Part shown: positions 53,549 to 62,420 of the stretch, piece by piece | Layout: each line of letters opens with the position of its first letter | Position numbering within the stretch: position 1 is the first letter of the stretch | DNA from: Pseudomonas sp. MIACH | GTDB lineage: Bacteria; Pseudomonadota; Gammaproteobacteria; Pseudomonadales; Pseudomonadaceae | Assembly (NCBI RefSeq): GCF_001269925.1 | Contig: NZ_LHVO01000002.1 | Coordinates: forward strand, 372,001-436,000 | Length of the DNA stretch: 64,000 bases | Direction of reading: 5' to 3' | Notes under the pieces: model-generated | Seen by the model: the letters and a program-made list of their open reading frames with translations, nothing else | What the model was told of the DNA's origin: nothing | The model's database searches: none | Program-made: the position numbers and the translations under genes

Positions 53549-54697
53549 ATGAGCCTCAATATTTTCTGGTTCCTGCCTACCCACGGTGACGGCCATTACC
53601 TTGGCACCGCCGAAGGCGCTCGCGCCGTTGATCACGGTTATCTGCAGCAAGTGGCCCAGGCCGCCGACCGCCTGGGATTCGGCGGGGTGCTGATCCCCAC
53701 CGGTCGTTCCTGCGAAGACTCGTGGTTGGTGGCCGCCTCGCTGATCCCGGTGACCCAGCGGTTGAAATTCCTTGTCGCACTGCGCCCTGGGATCATTTCC
53801 CCGACGGTAGCCGCGCGTCAGGCCGCGACCCTGGACCGCCTGTCCGGCGGCCGTGCGTTGTTCAACCTGGTGACCGGTGGCGACCCGGAAGAATTGGCCG
53901 GCGATGGCTTGTTCCTCAGTCATGAAGAGCGCTATCAGGCCTCGGTAGAATTCACCCGCATCTGGCGGCGCGTGCTGGAAGGCGAAACCGTGGATTACGA
54001 CGGCGAGCACATCAGCGTCAAAGGCGCCAAGTTGCTTTACCCGCCGATCCAGCAACCACGCCCGCCGCTGTACTTTGGCGGTTCCTCCGAAGCGGCCCAG
54101 GACCTGGCCGCCGAACAAGTGGAGATGGTGCTGACCTGGGGCGAGCCACCGGCCGCAGTCGCCGAGAAGATCGAACAGGTGCGGGCCAAGGCAGCGAAAC
54201 TCGGGCGCACCGTGCGCTTCGGTATTCGTCTGCATGTGATCGTGCGCGAAACCAACGAGGAGGCCTGGAAAGCCGCCGACAAACTGATCTCCCATCTGGA
54301 CGACGACACCATCGCCCGTGCCCAGGCTTCCCTGGCGCGCTTCGATTCCGTCGGCCAGCAGCGCATGGCGGCCTTGCATGGCGGCAACCGCGACAACCTG
54401 GAAGTCAGCCCCAACCTGTGGGCCGGTGTCGGCCTGGTACGTGGCGGTGCGGGCACTGCGCTGGTGGGCGATGGCCCGACCGTAGCCGAGCGCGTCAAGG
54501 AGTACGCAGCGCTGGGCATCGACACCTTTATCTTCTCCGGTTATCCACACCTGGAAGAGTCCTATCGGGTCGCCGAGCTGCTGTTCCCACACCTGGACAT
54601 CGAACGTCCCGAGCTGCCGAAAAGCGCCGGTTACGTGAGCCCGTTCGGCGAAATGGTCGCCAACGACATCCTTCCCAAAGCTGCGTCACAGAGCTGA
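53549..54697 (+). CDS. ssuD: FMNH2-dependent alkanesulfonate monooxygenase SsuD
   Basis: Cleaves C-S bonds of alkanesulfonates to aldehyde and sulfite using FMNH2 and O2. 382 residues, bacterial-luciferase TIM-barrel fold. [20 protein letters not shown] start, [20 protein letters not shown] (active-site Cys), [16 protein letters not shown], and [20 protein letters not shown] are near identical to the family. GGAG precedes the ATG. 25 bases after ssuA. Confidence 0.97.
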   Translation: MSLNIFWFLPTHGDGHYLGTAEGARAVDHGYLQQVAQAADRLGFGGVLIPTGRSCEDSWLVAASLIPVTQRLKFLVALRPGIISPTVAARQAATLDRLSGGRALFNLVTGGDPEELAGDGLFLSHEERYQASVEFTRIWRRVLEGETVDYDGEHISVKGAKLLYPPIQQPRPPLYFGGSSEAAQDLAAEQVEMVLTWGEPPAAVAEKIEQVRAKAAKLGRTVRFGIRLHVIVRETNEEAWKAADKLISHLDDDTIARAQASLARFDSVGQQRMAALHGGNRDNLEVSPNLWAGVGLVRGGAGTALVGDGPTVAERVKEYAALGIDTFIFSGYPHLEESYRVAELLFPHLDIERPELPKSAGYVSPFGEMVANDILPKAASQS

Positions 54698-54706
54698 GGC
54701 GGCGCC

Positions 54707-55495
54707 ATGAACTTTGAAAAATTGAGCCATCGCGTGGCGCCCTGGGTGCTGCCGATTCTATTGCTGGCGGTGTGGCAGTTGTCGGTGTCGGCGGGCTGGT
54801 TGTCGACACGCATCCTGCCGGCGCCCAGCGCGGTGATTGAGGCCGGGGTCAACCTGGTGCGCAGCGGTGAAATCTGGACGCACCTGGCCATCAGTGGCTG
54901 GCGGGCCGGCCTGGGCTTTGTGATCGGTGGCAGCATCGGCCTGGCGCTGGGGTTTATCACCGGCCTGTCGACGTGGGGCGAACGCCTGCTGGACAGCTCG
55001 GTGCAGATGATCCGCAACGTGCCGCACCTGGCGCTGATTCCGCTGGTGATCCTGTGGTTCGGCATCGACGAGACCGCAAAGATTTTCCTGGTGGCCCTCG
55101 GCACGCTGTTCCCGATCTACCTCAACACCTACCACGGCATCCGCAACGTCGACCCGGCGTTGGTGGAAATGTCGCGCAGCTATGGCTTGTCCGGTTTCAG
55201 CCTGTTCTGGCAAGTGATCCTGCCGGGCGCGCTGCCGTCGATCCTGGTGGGCGTGCGCTTTGCCCTGGGCTTTATGTGGCTGACGCTGATCGTGGCGGAA
55301 ACCATCTCTGCCAGCTCCGGGATTGGCTACCTGGCGATGAACGCCCGCGAATTCCTGCAAACCGACGTGGTGGTGTTGGCCATCGTGATGTACGCCATCC
55401 TCGGCAAGCTGGCCGACCTGGCCGCGCGCGGTCTGGAACGTGTTTGGCTGCGCTGGCACCCGGCGTATCAAGTCAATAAAGGAGGTGCGGCATGA
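54707..55495 (+). CDS. ssuC: Sulfonate ABC transporter permease SsuC
   Basis: Inner-membrane permease of the TauC/SsuC family. 262 residues, about six membrane segments. [20 protein letters not shown] near residues 165-184 is the EAA-type ATPase-contact loop; [20 protein letters not shown] precedes it. Starts nine bases after ssuD and overlaps ssuB by four. Confidence 0.95.
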   Translation: MNFEKLSHRVAPWVLPILLLAVWQLSVSAGWLSTRILPAPSAVIEAGVNLVRSGEIWTHLAISGWRAGLGFVIGGSIGLALGFITGLSTWGERLLDSSVQMIRNVPHLALIPLVILWFGIDETAKIFLVALGTLFPIYLNTYHGIRNVDPALVEMSRSYGLSGFSLFWQVILPGALPSILVGVRFALGFMWLTLIVAETISASSGIGYLAMNAREFLQTDVVVLAIVMYAILGKLADLAARGLERVWLRWHPAYQVNKGGAA

Positions 55496-56298
55496 CCGCT
55501 CAACAACCTCCGCGCCTGCTGAAGGGGATTCCCTTGGCGGTGCGCAAATTGCGCAAGGCCTTCGGCGCGCGGGAAGTGCTCAAGGAAATCGACCTGCACA
55601 TTCCAGCGGGCCAGTTCGTGGCCGTGGTCGGTCGCAGTGGCTGCGGTAAAAGTACCTTGCTGCGCCTGCTGGCCGGCCTCGACAAAGCCAGCGGCGGTGA
55701 GCTGCTGGCCGGTTCGGCGCCGCTGAGCGAGGCGATTGAAGACACGCGGTTGATGTTCCAGGAAGCGCGCCTGCTGCCGTGGAAAAAGATCATCGACAAC
55801 GTCGGCCTGGGCCTTAAAGGCAACTGGCGCCCTAAAGCCTTGGAAGCCCTGGAAGCGGTCGGCCTGGCCGAGCGTGCCAATGAGTGGCCGGCGGCCTTGT
55901 CCGGTGGCCAGAAGCAGCGTGTGGCCTTGGCTCGCGCCTTGATCCACCAGCCGCGTCTGCTGTTGCTCGACGAACCGCTGGGCGCACTGGATGCCCTGAC
56001 CCGTATCGAGATGCAGCAACTGATCGAAAACCTCTGGCAAAAACACGGCTTCACCGTGTTGCTGGTGACCCATGACGTCAGCGAAGCCGTGGCCATTGCC
56101 GACCGTGTGATCCTGATCGAAGACGGCGAAATCGGCCTCGACCTGATCGTCGATCTGCCGCGCCCACGGGCCCGTGGCTCACATCGCCTGGCCGCGCTGG
56201 AAGCGCAAGTACTCAACCGCGTGCTGTCGTTGCCCGGCTCGCCGCCCGACCCCGAACCTGTTTCACCGCTGCCTACGCAATTGCGTTGGGCTCAATAA
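55492..56298 (+). CDS. ssuB: Sulfonate ABC transporter ATP-binding protein SsuB
   Basis: 268-residue ATPase. Walker [17 protein letters not shown] (about 46-61), [15 protein letters not shown] Q loop ([17 protein letters not shown]), signature [16 protein letters not shown] and [16 protein letters not shown]. Start overlaps ssuC in ATGA. Confidence 0.96.
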   Translation: MTAQQPPRLLKGIPLAVRKLRKAFGAREVLKEIDLHIPAGQFVAVVGRSGCGKSTLLRLLAGLDKASGGELLAGSAPLSEAIEDTRLMFQEARLLPWKKIIDNVGLGLKGNWRPKALEALEAVGLAERANEWPAALSGGQKQRVALARALIHQPRLLLLDEPLGALDALTRIEMQQLIENLWQKHGFTVLLVTHDVSEAVAIADRVILIEDGEIGLDLIVDLPRPRARGSHRLAALEAQVLNRVLSLPGSPPDPEPVSPLPTQLRWAQ

Positions 56299-56326
56299 CT
56301 CACTTGTCCCACGAAGGAAGTCCACC

Positions 56327-56542
56327 ATGACTATTAAAGCCATCAACGTGCGTAACCAGTTCAAAGGCACCATCAAGGAAATCGTAGTCGGCGATGTGCT
56401 GTCGGAAATCGACGTGCAGACCGCGTCCGGTATCGTCACTTCCGTGATCACCACCCGCTCGGTCAAAGAGCTGGAGCTGGTGATTGGCAGTGAAGTGATT
56501 GCCTTTGTGAAGTCGACTGAGGTGTCGATCGCCAAGTTGTGA
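56327..56542 (+). CDS. ssuF: Molybdopterin-binding-like TOBE protein SsuF
   Basis: 71 residues, a single TOBE/molbindin domain: MTIKAINVRNQFKGTIKEIV, GDVLSEIDVQTASGIVTSVI, and ELVIGSEVIAFVKSTEVSIA. In P. putida SsuF is needed for growth on sulfonates; the mechanism is not clear. AAGGAAG precedes the ATG. Last gene of the operon; a REPIN follows. Confidence 0.93.
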   Translation: MTIKAINVRNQFKGTIKEIVVGDVLSEIDVQTASGIVTSVITTRSVKELELVIGSEVIAFVKSTEVSIAKL

Positions 56543-56565
56543 TTCGCGTCGCTCTTGAGGCCGTC

Positions 56566-56640
56566 ATCGGGGGCAGGCCCCCTCCCACATATTGATCTGT
56601 GAACACATTCAAAATGTGGGAGGGGGCTTGCCCCCGATGA
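56566..56640. repeat. REPIN (paired REPs) after ssuF
   Basis: CATCGGGGGCAGGCCCCCTC opens and GGGAGGGGGCTTGCCCCCGA closes a 75-base palindrome-like doublet with a spacer containing TTGATCTGTGAACACATTCA. Two REP units in inverted orientation make a REPIN, mobilised by RAYT transposases encoded elsewhere. Confidence 0.85.
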
Positions 56641-56663
56641 GGCCGGCCCAGCCAACCCAGGAT

Positions 56664-57293
56664 TCAGCGCTTAGGCAGATACGCCGGCAAATACAGCCCC
56701 ACATACGCATCAAACACCCGCATCCCTTCCTCCGCCATACGCGGCGTAATCAGCCCATGCTGATGCACCGAGCGTGCATACACGCGATCACTCAATTCCA
56801 ACGCCAGCGCAAACACATCCACATCGGTTGGCAAGCTCGGCACTTCGAAATGACGGCTGAACACCTCCAGCATCAAATCCCCCAACTCCAGATCATGCTG
56901 GCGGTCCGCCTGGGTCACTTCGGTCAGCCCGTGCTGGGCCAGGATCAGCTGGCGCGCGGCCGCGTCGTTGCTGTAGATGGTCAGCATGCGTTGCTCGACG
57001 ATGTAGGACAGGTCACGCCAATGCTTGAGTGAATCGTGGTCGATGGGCGCCTGGATGGCACAGCGGAAGGCCGCATGTACATCGGCGGTCAGTGCCTCCA
57101 GCAGTGCCGGCACACTGGCGAAAAAGTGATACACCGACGACGGCGGAATCTGCGCGCGCTCGGCCACGCTGTAGATCGACAAACTCGCCACGCCTTCGGC
57201 GGCCAGCAAGGTGCGGGCGGCGTCGAGAATCGCGTCGATCCGCGCCTGGCTGCGGGCACGGGGTTTGCGAAGGGGGGCGGGGCGGGTGGTCAT
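56664..57293 (-). CDS. TetR-family transcriptional regulator
   Basis: 209 residues. N-terminal HTH: ARSQARIDAILDAARTLLAA, GVASLSIYSVAERAQIPPSS, VYHFFASVPALLEAL. The C-terminal ligand domain has no recognisable family motif. It reads leftward, away from spuI's 3' end; both flanks carry REPINs. Neither neighbour is an obvious target; spu and ssu are both possible. Confidence 0.9.
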   Translation of the reverse strand: MTTRPAPLRKPRARSQARIDAILDAARTLLAAEGVASLSIYSVAERAQIPPSSVYHFFASVPALLEALTADVHAAFRCAIQAPIDHDSLKHWRDLSYIVEQRMLTIYSNDAAARQLILAQHGLTEVTQADRQHDLELGDLMLEVFSRHFEVPSLPTDVDVFALALELSDRVYARSVHQHGLITPRMAEEGMRVFDAYVGLYLPAYLPKR

Positions 57294-57351
57294 GGAAGTC
57301 TCCTACAAGGCAGCGGGCATTGTATGAGCAGGAAGGTGTGTTGTCTTCCAG

Positions 57352-57417
57352 ACCCCTCCCACACTTTGATCTGTGAATACATTCAAATGTGGGAGGGGGC
57401 TTGCCCCCGATGAGGCC
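57352..57417. repeat. REPIN upstream of the TetR gene
   Basis: ACCCCTCCCACACTTTGATC ... GTGGGAGGGGGCTTGCCCCC. It is nearly the same as the REPIN at 56566-56640, including the spacer TTGATCTGTGAA-(A/T)AC-ATTCAAA and the flank GATGAGGCC, and has the same orientation. Confidence 0.85.
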
Positions 57418-57448
57418 AACTCGATCTACCGGAAGAAACCCATAAAAA

Positions 57449-57481
57449 AACGCCACAGACCAAAGGCCCGCAGCGTTTTTT
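57449..57481 (-). terminator. Intrinsic terminator of spuI
   Basis: Read leftward, AACGCTGCGGGCC and GGTCTGTGGCGTT pair along 13 bases, with several G-U pairs, around TTT, then a run of T (57450-57444). It starts 16 bases after the spuI stop. Confidence 0.85.
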
Positions 57482-57496
57482 CAATGCAGCAACCGC

Positions 57497-58873
57497 TTAC
57501 ACGGTATGCAGGTACCAGTTGTACTCAAGGTCGGAGATGGAGTGTTCGAACTCTTCCAGCTCACTTTCCTTACAGGCGACGAAGATATCGATGTATTTAG
57601 GATCGATGTACTTGGCCATCACCTCGCTGTCGTCCAACTCGCGCAGGGCATCGCGCAGGTTGTTCGGCAGGCTCTGTTCGTTCTGCTCATAGCTGTTGCC
57701 TTCCACCGGTGCGCCCGGTTCGATCTTGTTGGTCAGACCGTGGTGCACGCCTGCCAGGACCGAAGCCATCAGCAGGTAAGGGTTGGCGTCAGCGCCGGCT
57801 ACACGGTGTTCGATCCGTACGGCGTCGGACGAACCGGTCGGTACGCGAATCGCCACGGTGCGGTTATCCAGGCCCCAGCACGGCGAGTTCGGCACGTAGA
57901 ACTGTGCGCCGAAACGACGGTAGGAGTTGACGTTAGGGCACAGGAACGCCATTTGGGCGGGCAGGGTCTCCAGCACACCGCCGATCGCGTGACGCAATGC
58001 GGCGTTCTGCTCGGGATCCTCGCTGGCAAAGATATTCTTGCCGTCTTTGTCCAGGATCGAAATGTGTACGTGCAACCCGTTACCTGCCTGGCCTGGGTAA
58101 GGCTTGGCCATGAAGGTGGTGTCCATCTCATGGTCGTAGGCGATGTTCTTGATCAGACGCTTGAGCAGTACCGCGTAGTCGCACGCCTTGATCGGGTCGG
58201 CCACGTGGTGCAGGTTCACTTCGAACTGCGCCGGGGCACTTTCCTTGACGATGGCGTCGGCCGGAATGCCTTGCTCTTTGGCACCTTCCAGAATGTCCTG
58301 GAGGCAGTCGACGTATTCGTCGAGGTCGTCGATCAGGTAGACCTGTGTCGAGTGCGGGCGTTTGCCGGAAATTGGTGAGCGGGGCGGTTGTGGGCGGCCG
58401 TTCACGTTCTCCTGGTCGATCAGGTAGAACTCAAGTTCGAAGGCGGCGCAGATGGTCAGACCGAGGTCGTCAAATTTGCTTACAACTTGGCGGAGCACTT
58501 CGCGCGGATCGGCGAAGAAAGGTTCACCTTCAAGTTCGTGCATGGTCATCAGCAGTTGCGCGGTAGGGCGCTTTTGCCAGGGCTCATTGCACAGTGTGTC
58601 AGGGATTGGATAACAGATTCGGTCAGCATCACCGATGTCCAGGCCCAGGCCGGTGCTTTCCACCGTTGAGCCGTTGATATCCAGGGCAAATAAAGAGGCA
58701 GGCAGGTTAATGCCCTTCTCGTAAACCTTGTGGAGGCTGGTGCGTTCGATGCGCTTACCGCGCACCACACCATTCATATCCGCAATTAGAAGGTCTACGT
58801 ACAGAACCTCAGGATGATCCTTAAGGAACGCGTTCGCTTCGTTAAGCTGAACGGCACGCGGGGGTACCGACAT
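57497..58873 (-). CDS. spuI: Glutamine synthetase-like gamma-glutamylpolyamine synthetase SpuI
   Basis: ATP-dependent glutamylation of a polyamine, the first step of gamma-glutamyl polyamine catabolism. 458 residues, GS fold: beta-grasp N domain with VDLLIADMNGVVRGKRI, catalytic domain with AAFELEFYLIDQENVNGRPQ, QFEVNLHHVADPIKACD, FMAKPYPGQAGNGLHVHISI and RIEHRVAGADANPYL. The adenylylation tyrosine region of true GlnA is absent. Divergent from spuBCDE; this head-to-head layout matches what I recall for P. aeruginosa spuI and spuABCDEFGH. Which polyamine it prefers is unknown. Confidence 0.9.
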   Translation of the reverse strand: MSVPPRAVQLNEANAFLKDHPEVLYVDLLIADMNGVVRGKRIERTSLHKVYEKGINLPASLFALDINGSTVESTGLGLDIGDADRICYPIPDTLCNEPWQKRPTAQLLMTMHELEGEPFFADPREVLRQVVSKFDDLGLTICAAFELEFYLIDQENVNGRPQPPRSPISGKRPHSTQVYLIDDLDEYVDCLQDILEGAKEQGIPADAIVKESAPAQFEVNLHHVADPIKACDYAVLLKRLIKNIAYDHEMDTTFMAKPYPGQAGNGLHVHISILDKDGKNIFASEDPEQNAALRHAIGGVLETLPAQMAFLCPNVNSYRRFGAQFYVPNSPCWGLDNRTVAIRVPTGSSDAVRIEHRVAGADANPYLLMASVLAGVHHGLTNKIEPGAPVEGNSYEQNEQSLPNNLRDALRELDDSEVMAKYIDPKYIDIFVACKESELEEFEHSISDLEYNWYLHTV

Positions 58874-58899
58874 GATGCAACACCTTTGTTGTTAAAAAT

Positions 58900-58912
58900 A
58901 TCAATCATTGAT
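58900..58912. promoter_or_regulatory. Perfect palindrome upstream of spuI
   Basis: ATCAATCATTGAT, a perfect dyad (6-1-6), 27 bases before the spuI start. Candidate operator or part of the promoter. The polyamine regulator PauR is a possible reader; unproven. Confidence 0.45.
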
Positions 58913-59067
58913 CTTTTCTGGTTTCAGTCAACCCGAACGGCATGCCGAAGTCAAGCGAGGCCTTTTTTGCCCTAAAAAAGCGCCGTGAAGGCATTTTTGG
59001 GGCTTTTTGGGGCGGTTTTTTCGGTTTGACGGGCTTGGGACTCGCAGGCTTGAGCGGGCCGTGTTGT

Positions 59068-59097
59068 ATTTTTTACGGGGGTGTTGTGTAAAAAAAT
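59068..59097. promoter_or_regulatory. AT-tract inverted repeat in the spu promoter
   Basis: ATTTTTTAC (59068-59076) and GTAAAAAAAT (59088-59097) are inverted copies, one base different in length; each is preceded by GTGTTGT (59061, 59081). It lies 55 bases before the spuA-like start and may be an operator or an UP-like element. Confidence 0.4.
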
Positions 59098-59151
59098 GAA
59101 CAAGGCTAAGCTCGATTCAAACCCATAACAGCAATAATACCGGGGTGCTTC

Positions 59152-59391
59152 ATGTCTCGCCTGCCGCCACTCGGCGTCTCAGCCTGCTTCAGCCAGGCTT
59201 TGTCCGCAGTCCGTTCGTCCCGCGTGAATGCCCACGCACCGGCCAATATTCTTGACGGCCAGTCCGCTCTCATCTTTGCCACCTCGATTGCCACTGACCG
59301 GCTCCCATCCGCGCGGCCGCTCATGATTCTGCACGACTTTGGCGTGAGGAATGCAACGCTGCAGCAAATGGCAGGTAAGCTCCTACCCTGA
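59152..59391 (+). pseudogene. spuA: Apparent remnant of spuA (gamma-glutamyl-polyamine hydrolase)
   Basis: The frame opens MSRLPPLGVSACFSQALSAV, which resembles the start of SpuA/PuuD-like class-I glutamine amidotransferases (MSRLP.IGV.AC...Q). It sits exactly where spuA should begin: first in the rightward spu operon, just before spuB. But intact SpuA is about 250 residues with a GICRGFQE nucleophile motif; here the frame stops after 79 codons, that motif is absent in all frames, and only 79 bases separate the stop from spuB. The downstream codons look random. I read it as a large internal deletion with a short 5' scar; a coincidental short frame is the alternative. Confidence 0.45.
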
Positions 59392-59470
59392 ACGAAAAAA
59401 CGACGCGGATGCTGCGTCAACCAACGCCTGGCCTTTAATGGATGCCAGGAAACCCAGCCCAGAGGCATTT

Positions 59471-60829
59471 ATGAGTAACAACCTCGACCAGCTCACCGAT
59501 TGGTTGAAAGACCACAAGATCACAGAAGTCGAATGCATGATTGGCGACCTGACCGGTATCACCCGGGGCAAGATCTCGCCGACCAACAAGTTCATCGCCG
59601 AAAAAGGCATGCGCCTGCCCGAGAGCGTTCTGTTGCAGACCGTGACCGGCGACTATGTCGAAGACGACATTTACTACGAATTGCTCGACCCGGCCGACAT
59701 CGACATGATCTGCCGCCCCGACCAGAACGCGGTGTTCCTGGTGCCTTGGGCCATCGAGCCCACCGCCCAGGTGATCCACGACACCTACGACAAGCAAGGC
59801 AACCCGATCGAGCTGTCGCCGCGCAACGTGCTCAAGAAAGTCCTCAAGCTCTACGCCGACAAAGGCTGGCAGCCCATCGTGGCGCCGGAGATGGAGTTCT
59901 ACCTGACCAAACGCTGTGAAGACCCGGACTTCCCGCTGCAACCGCCGATTGGCCGTTCCGGGCGCCCCGAGACCGGTCGCCAGTCCTTCTCTATAGAAGC
60001 GGCCAACGAATTCGACCCGTTGTTCGAAGACGTCTACGACTGGTGCGAGCTGCAGGAGCTGGACCTCGACACCCTGATCCACGAAGACGGCACGGCGCAG
60101 ATGGAAATCAACTTCCGTCACGGCGATGCCCTGTCCCTGGCCGACCAGATCCTGGTGTTCAAGCGCACCATGCGCGAGGCCGCGCTCAAGCACAATGTGG
60201 CCGCCACCTTTATGGCCAAGCCGATGACCGGCGAGCCCGGCAGTGCGATGCACTTGCACCAGAGCATCATCGACATCGCCACCGGCAAGAACGTCTTCTC
60301 CAATGAAGACGGGAGCATGAGCGAGCTGTTCCTCAACCATATTGGCGGCCTGCAGAAATTCATCCCTGAATTGCTGCCGCTGTTTGCCCCCAACGTGAAC
60401 TCGTTCCGTCGCTTCCTGCCGGACACCTCGGCGCCGGTGAACGTGGAGTGGGGCGAAGAAAACCGCACCGTCGGCCTGCGCGTACCGGATGCCGGCCCGC
60501 AGAACCGTCGCGTGGAAAACCGTCTGCCGGGCGCCGACGCCAACCCGTACCTGGCGATTGCCGCCAGCCTGCTGTGTGGCTACATCGGCATGGTCGAAGG
60601 CCATAACCCGAGCGCCCCAGTGGTGGGGCGTGGTTACGAGCGACGCAACCTGCGTCTGCCGTTGACCATTGAAGATGCCCTGGAACGCATGGAAAACAGC
60701 AAGACCATCGAAAAATACCTGGGTCAGAAATTCATCACAGGGTATGTCGCGGTCAAGCGGGCCGAGCATGAAAACTTCAAGCGCGTGATCAGTTCGTGGG
60801 AGCGGGAATTCCTGCTCTTCGCCGTCTGA
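59471..60829 (+). CDS. spuB: Glutamine synthetase-like gamma-glutamylpolyamine synthetase SpuB
   Basis: 452 residues, second GS paralogue of the locus; glutamylates putrescine or another polyamine. LTDWLKDHKITEVECMIGDL, IVAPEMEFYLTKRCEDPDFP, AQMEINFRHGDALSLADQIL, FMAKPMTGEPGSAMHLHQSI, NRRVENRLPGADANPYLAIA. The ATG at 59471 with GAGG upstream is used; the open frame to 59351 includes the eroded spuA region. spuC follows after 58 bases and a hairpin. Confidence 0.92.
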   Translation: MSNNLDQLTDWLKDHKITEVECMIGDLTGITRGKISPTNKFIAEKGMRLPESVLLQTVTGDYVEDDIYYELLDPADIDMICRPDQNAVFLVPWAIEPTAQVIHDTYDKQGNPIELSPRNVLKKVLKLYADKGWQPIVAPEMEFYLTKRCEDPDFPLQPPIGRSGRPETGRQSFSIEAANEFDPLFEDVYDWCELQELDLDTLIHEDGTAQMEINFRHGDALSLADQILVFKRTMREAALKHNVAATFMAKPMTGEPGSAMHLHQSIIDIATGKNVFSNEDGSMSELFLNHIGGLQKFIPELLPLFAPNVNSFRRFLPDTSAPVNVEWGEENRTVGLRVPDAGPQNRRVENRLPGADANPYLAIAASLLCGYIGMVEGHNPSAPVVGRGYERRNLRLPLTIEDALERMENSKTIEKYLGQKFITGYVAVKRAEHENFKRVISSWEREFLLFAV

Positions 60830-60835
60830 TGCGCC

Positions 60836-60861
60836 GGGCGCGCCCGTCACACGGCGCGCCC
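60836..60861 (+). repeat. Intercistronic hairpin spuB-spuC
   Basis: GGGCGCGCC (60836-60844) and GGCGCGCCC (60853-60861) form a perfect 9-bp GC-rich stem with an eight-base loop, starting six bases after the spuB stop. No T-run. Confidence 0.75.
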
Positions 60862-60887
60862 CTCACTGAAAAGTCTAGGAGATTGGT

Positions 60888-62252
60888 ATGTCCAGCAACA
60901 ACCCGCAAACCCGCGAATGGCAAGCCCTGAGTAGTGATCACCACCTGGCGCCGTTCAGCGACTTCAAGCAATTGAAAGAGAAAGGCCCACGGATCATCAC
61001 CAAAGCCCACGGCGTGTACTTGTGGGACAGCGAAGGCAACAAGATCCTCGACGGCATGGCCGGCCTGTGGTGCGTGGCGATCGGTTACGGTCGCGATGAA
61101 CTGGCCGACGCCGCCGCCAAGCAGATGAAAGAACTGCCGTACTACAACCTGTTCTTCCAGACCGCTCACCCGCCAGTGCTTGAGCTGGCCAAGGCGATTT
61201 CCGACATCGCACCTGCCGGCATGAACCACGTGTTCTTCACCGGCTCCGGCTCCGAAGGCAACGACACCATGTTGCGCATGGTCCGCCACTACTGGGCGAT
61301 CAAAGGCCAGCCGAACAAGAAAACCATCATCAGCCGCAAGAATGGCTACCACGGCTCCACCGTGGCTGGCGCGAGCCTGGGCGGCATGACCTATATGCAC
61401 GAACAGGGTGACTTGCCGATCCCCGGCATCACCCACATCGCCCAGCCGTACTGGTTCGGCGAAGGCGGCGACATGAGCCCCGAAGAGTTCGGGATCTGGG
61501 CCGCCAACCAACTGGAAGAGAAGATCCTCGAACTGGGCGTGGACAACGTCGGTGCCTTTATTGCCGAGCCGATCCAGGGCGCCGGTGGCGTGATCGTACC
61601 GCCAGCCACTTACTGGCCGCGCATCAAGGAAATCCTCGCCAAATACGACATCCTGTTTGTTGCCGACGAAGTGATTTGCGGTTTCGGCCGTACCGGTGAG
61701 TGGTTCGGTAGCGACTTCTACGACCTCAAGCCCCACATGATGACCATCGCCAAGGGCCTGACTTCCGGCTACATCCCCATGGGCGGCCTGATCGTGCGCG
61801 ACGACGTGGTGGCCGTGCTTAATGAAGGCGGTGATTTCAACCACGGTTTCACCTACTCCGGCCACCCGGTGGCAGCGGCAGTGGCCCTGGAAAACATCCG
61901 CATCATGCGCGATGAAAAAATCATCGAGCAGGTCAACAGCGAAACGGCACCCTATTTGCAGCGTCGTCTGCGCGAGCTCAATGATCACCCGTTGGTGGGC
62001 GAAGTTCGTGGTGTGGGTCTGTTGGGCGCGATTGAACTGGTACAGGACAAGGCCACGCGCAAGCGTTATGAAGGCAAAGGCGTGGGCATGATTTGCCGCA
62101 ACTTTTGCTTCAACAATGGCCTGATCATGCGCGCCGTGGGCGACACCATGATCATTTCGCCGCCGCTGGTGATCAGCAAGTCCGAAATCGACGAGTTGGT
62201 GACCAAGGCGCGTAAGTGCCTGGACCTGACTTTGGCGGCATTGCAGGGCTAA
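60888..62252 (+). CDS. spuC: Putrescine/polyamine:pyruvate aminotransferase SpuC
   Basis: Class-III PLP transaminase that removes an amino group from putrescine and related diamines with pyruvate as acceptor. 454 residues. DHHLAPFSDFKQLKEKGPRI start, DGMAGLWCVAIGYGRDELAD, SGSEGNDTMLRMVRHYW cofactor loop, NGYHGSTVAGASLGG, DEVICGFGRTGEWFGS and the PLP lysine in MTIAKGLTSGYIPMGG near residue 289. AGGAG before the ATG. Confidence 0.95.
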   Translation: MSSNNPQTREWQALSSDHHLAPFSDFKQLKEKGPRIITKAHGVYLWDSEGNKILDGMAGLWCVAIGYGRDELADAAAKQMKELPYYNLFFQTAHPPVLELAKAISDIAPAGMNHVFFTGSGSEGNDTMLRMVRHYWAIKGQPNKKTIISRKNGYHGSTVAGASLGGMTYMHEQGDLPIPGITHIAQPYWFGEGGDMSPEEFGIWAANQLEEKILELGVDNVGAFIAEPIQGAGGVIVPPATYWPRIKEILAKYDILFVADEVICGFGRTGEWFGSDFYDLKPHMMTIAKGLTSGYIPMGGLIVRDDVVAVLNEGGDFNHGFTYSGHPVAAAVALENIRIMRDEKIIEQVNSETAPYLQRRLRELNDHPLVGEVRGVGLLGAIELVQDKATRKRYEGKGVGMICRNFCFNNGLIMRAVGDTMIISPPLVISKSEIDELVTKARKCLDLTLAALQG

Positions 62253-62260
62253 GTGCTAGG

Positions 62261-62281
62261 CTCAGTGCGCAGCGCACTGGG
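62261..62281 (+). repeat. Intercistronic hairpin spuC-spuD
   Basis: CAGTGCGC (62263-62270) A GCGCACTG (62272-62279), a perfect 8-bp stem extendable by two pairs, nine bases after the spuC stop. The one-base loop means a few pairs open in RNA. Confidence 0.7.
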
Positions 62282-62420
62282 CAGTTATAAATGTGGGGGC
62301 TTTGGTTGAAAGCCGGCCCCTGAACTTGCCAGACTGTCGCCCTGTTTTGTTGCCCTCTGCAAGGGCCGCGAAACGAAAAAAGAACGTGGCCCAAAAAAGA
62401 AAAAATTGGAGCATCACCAA

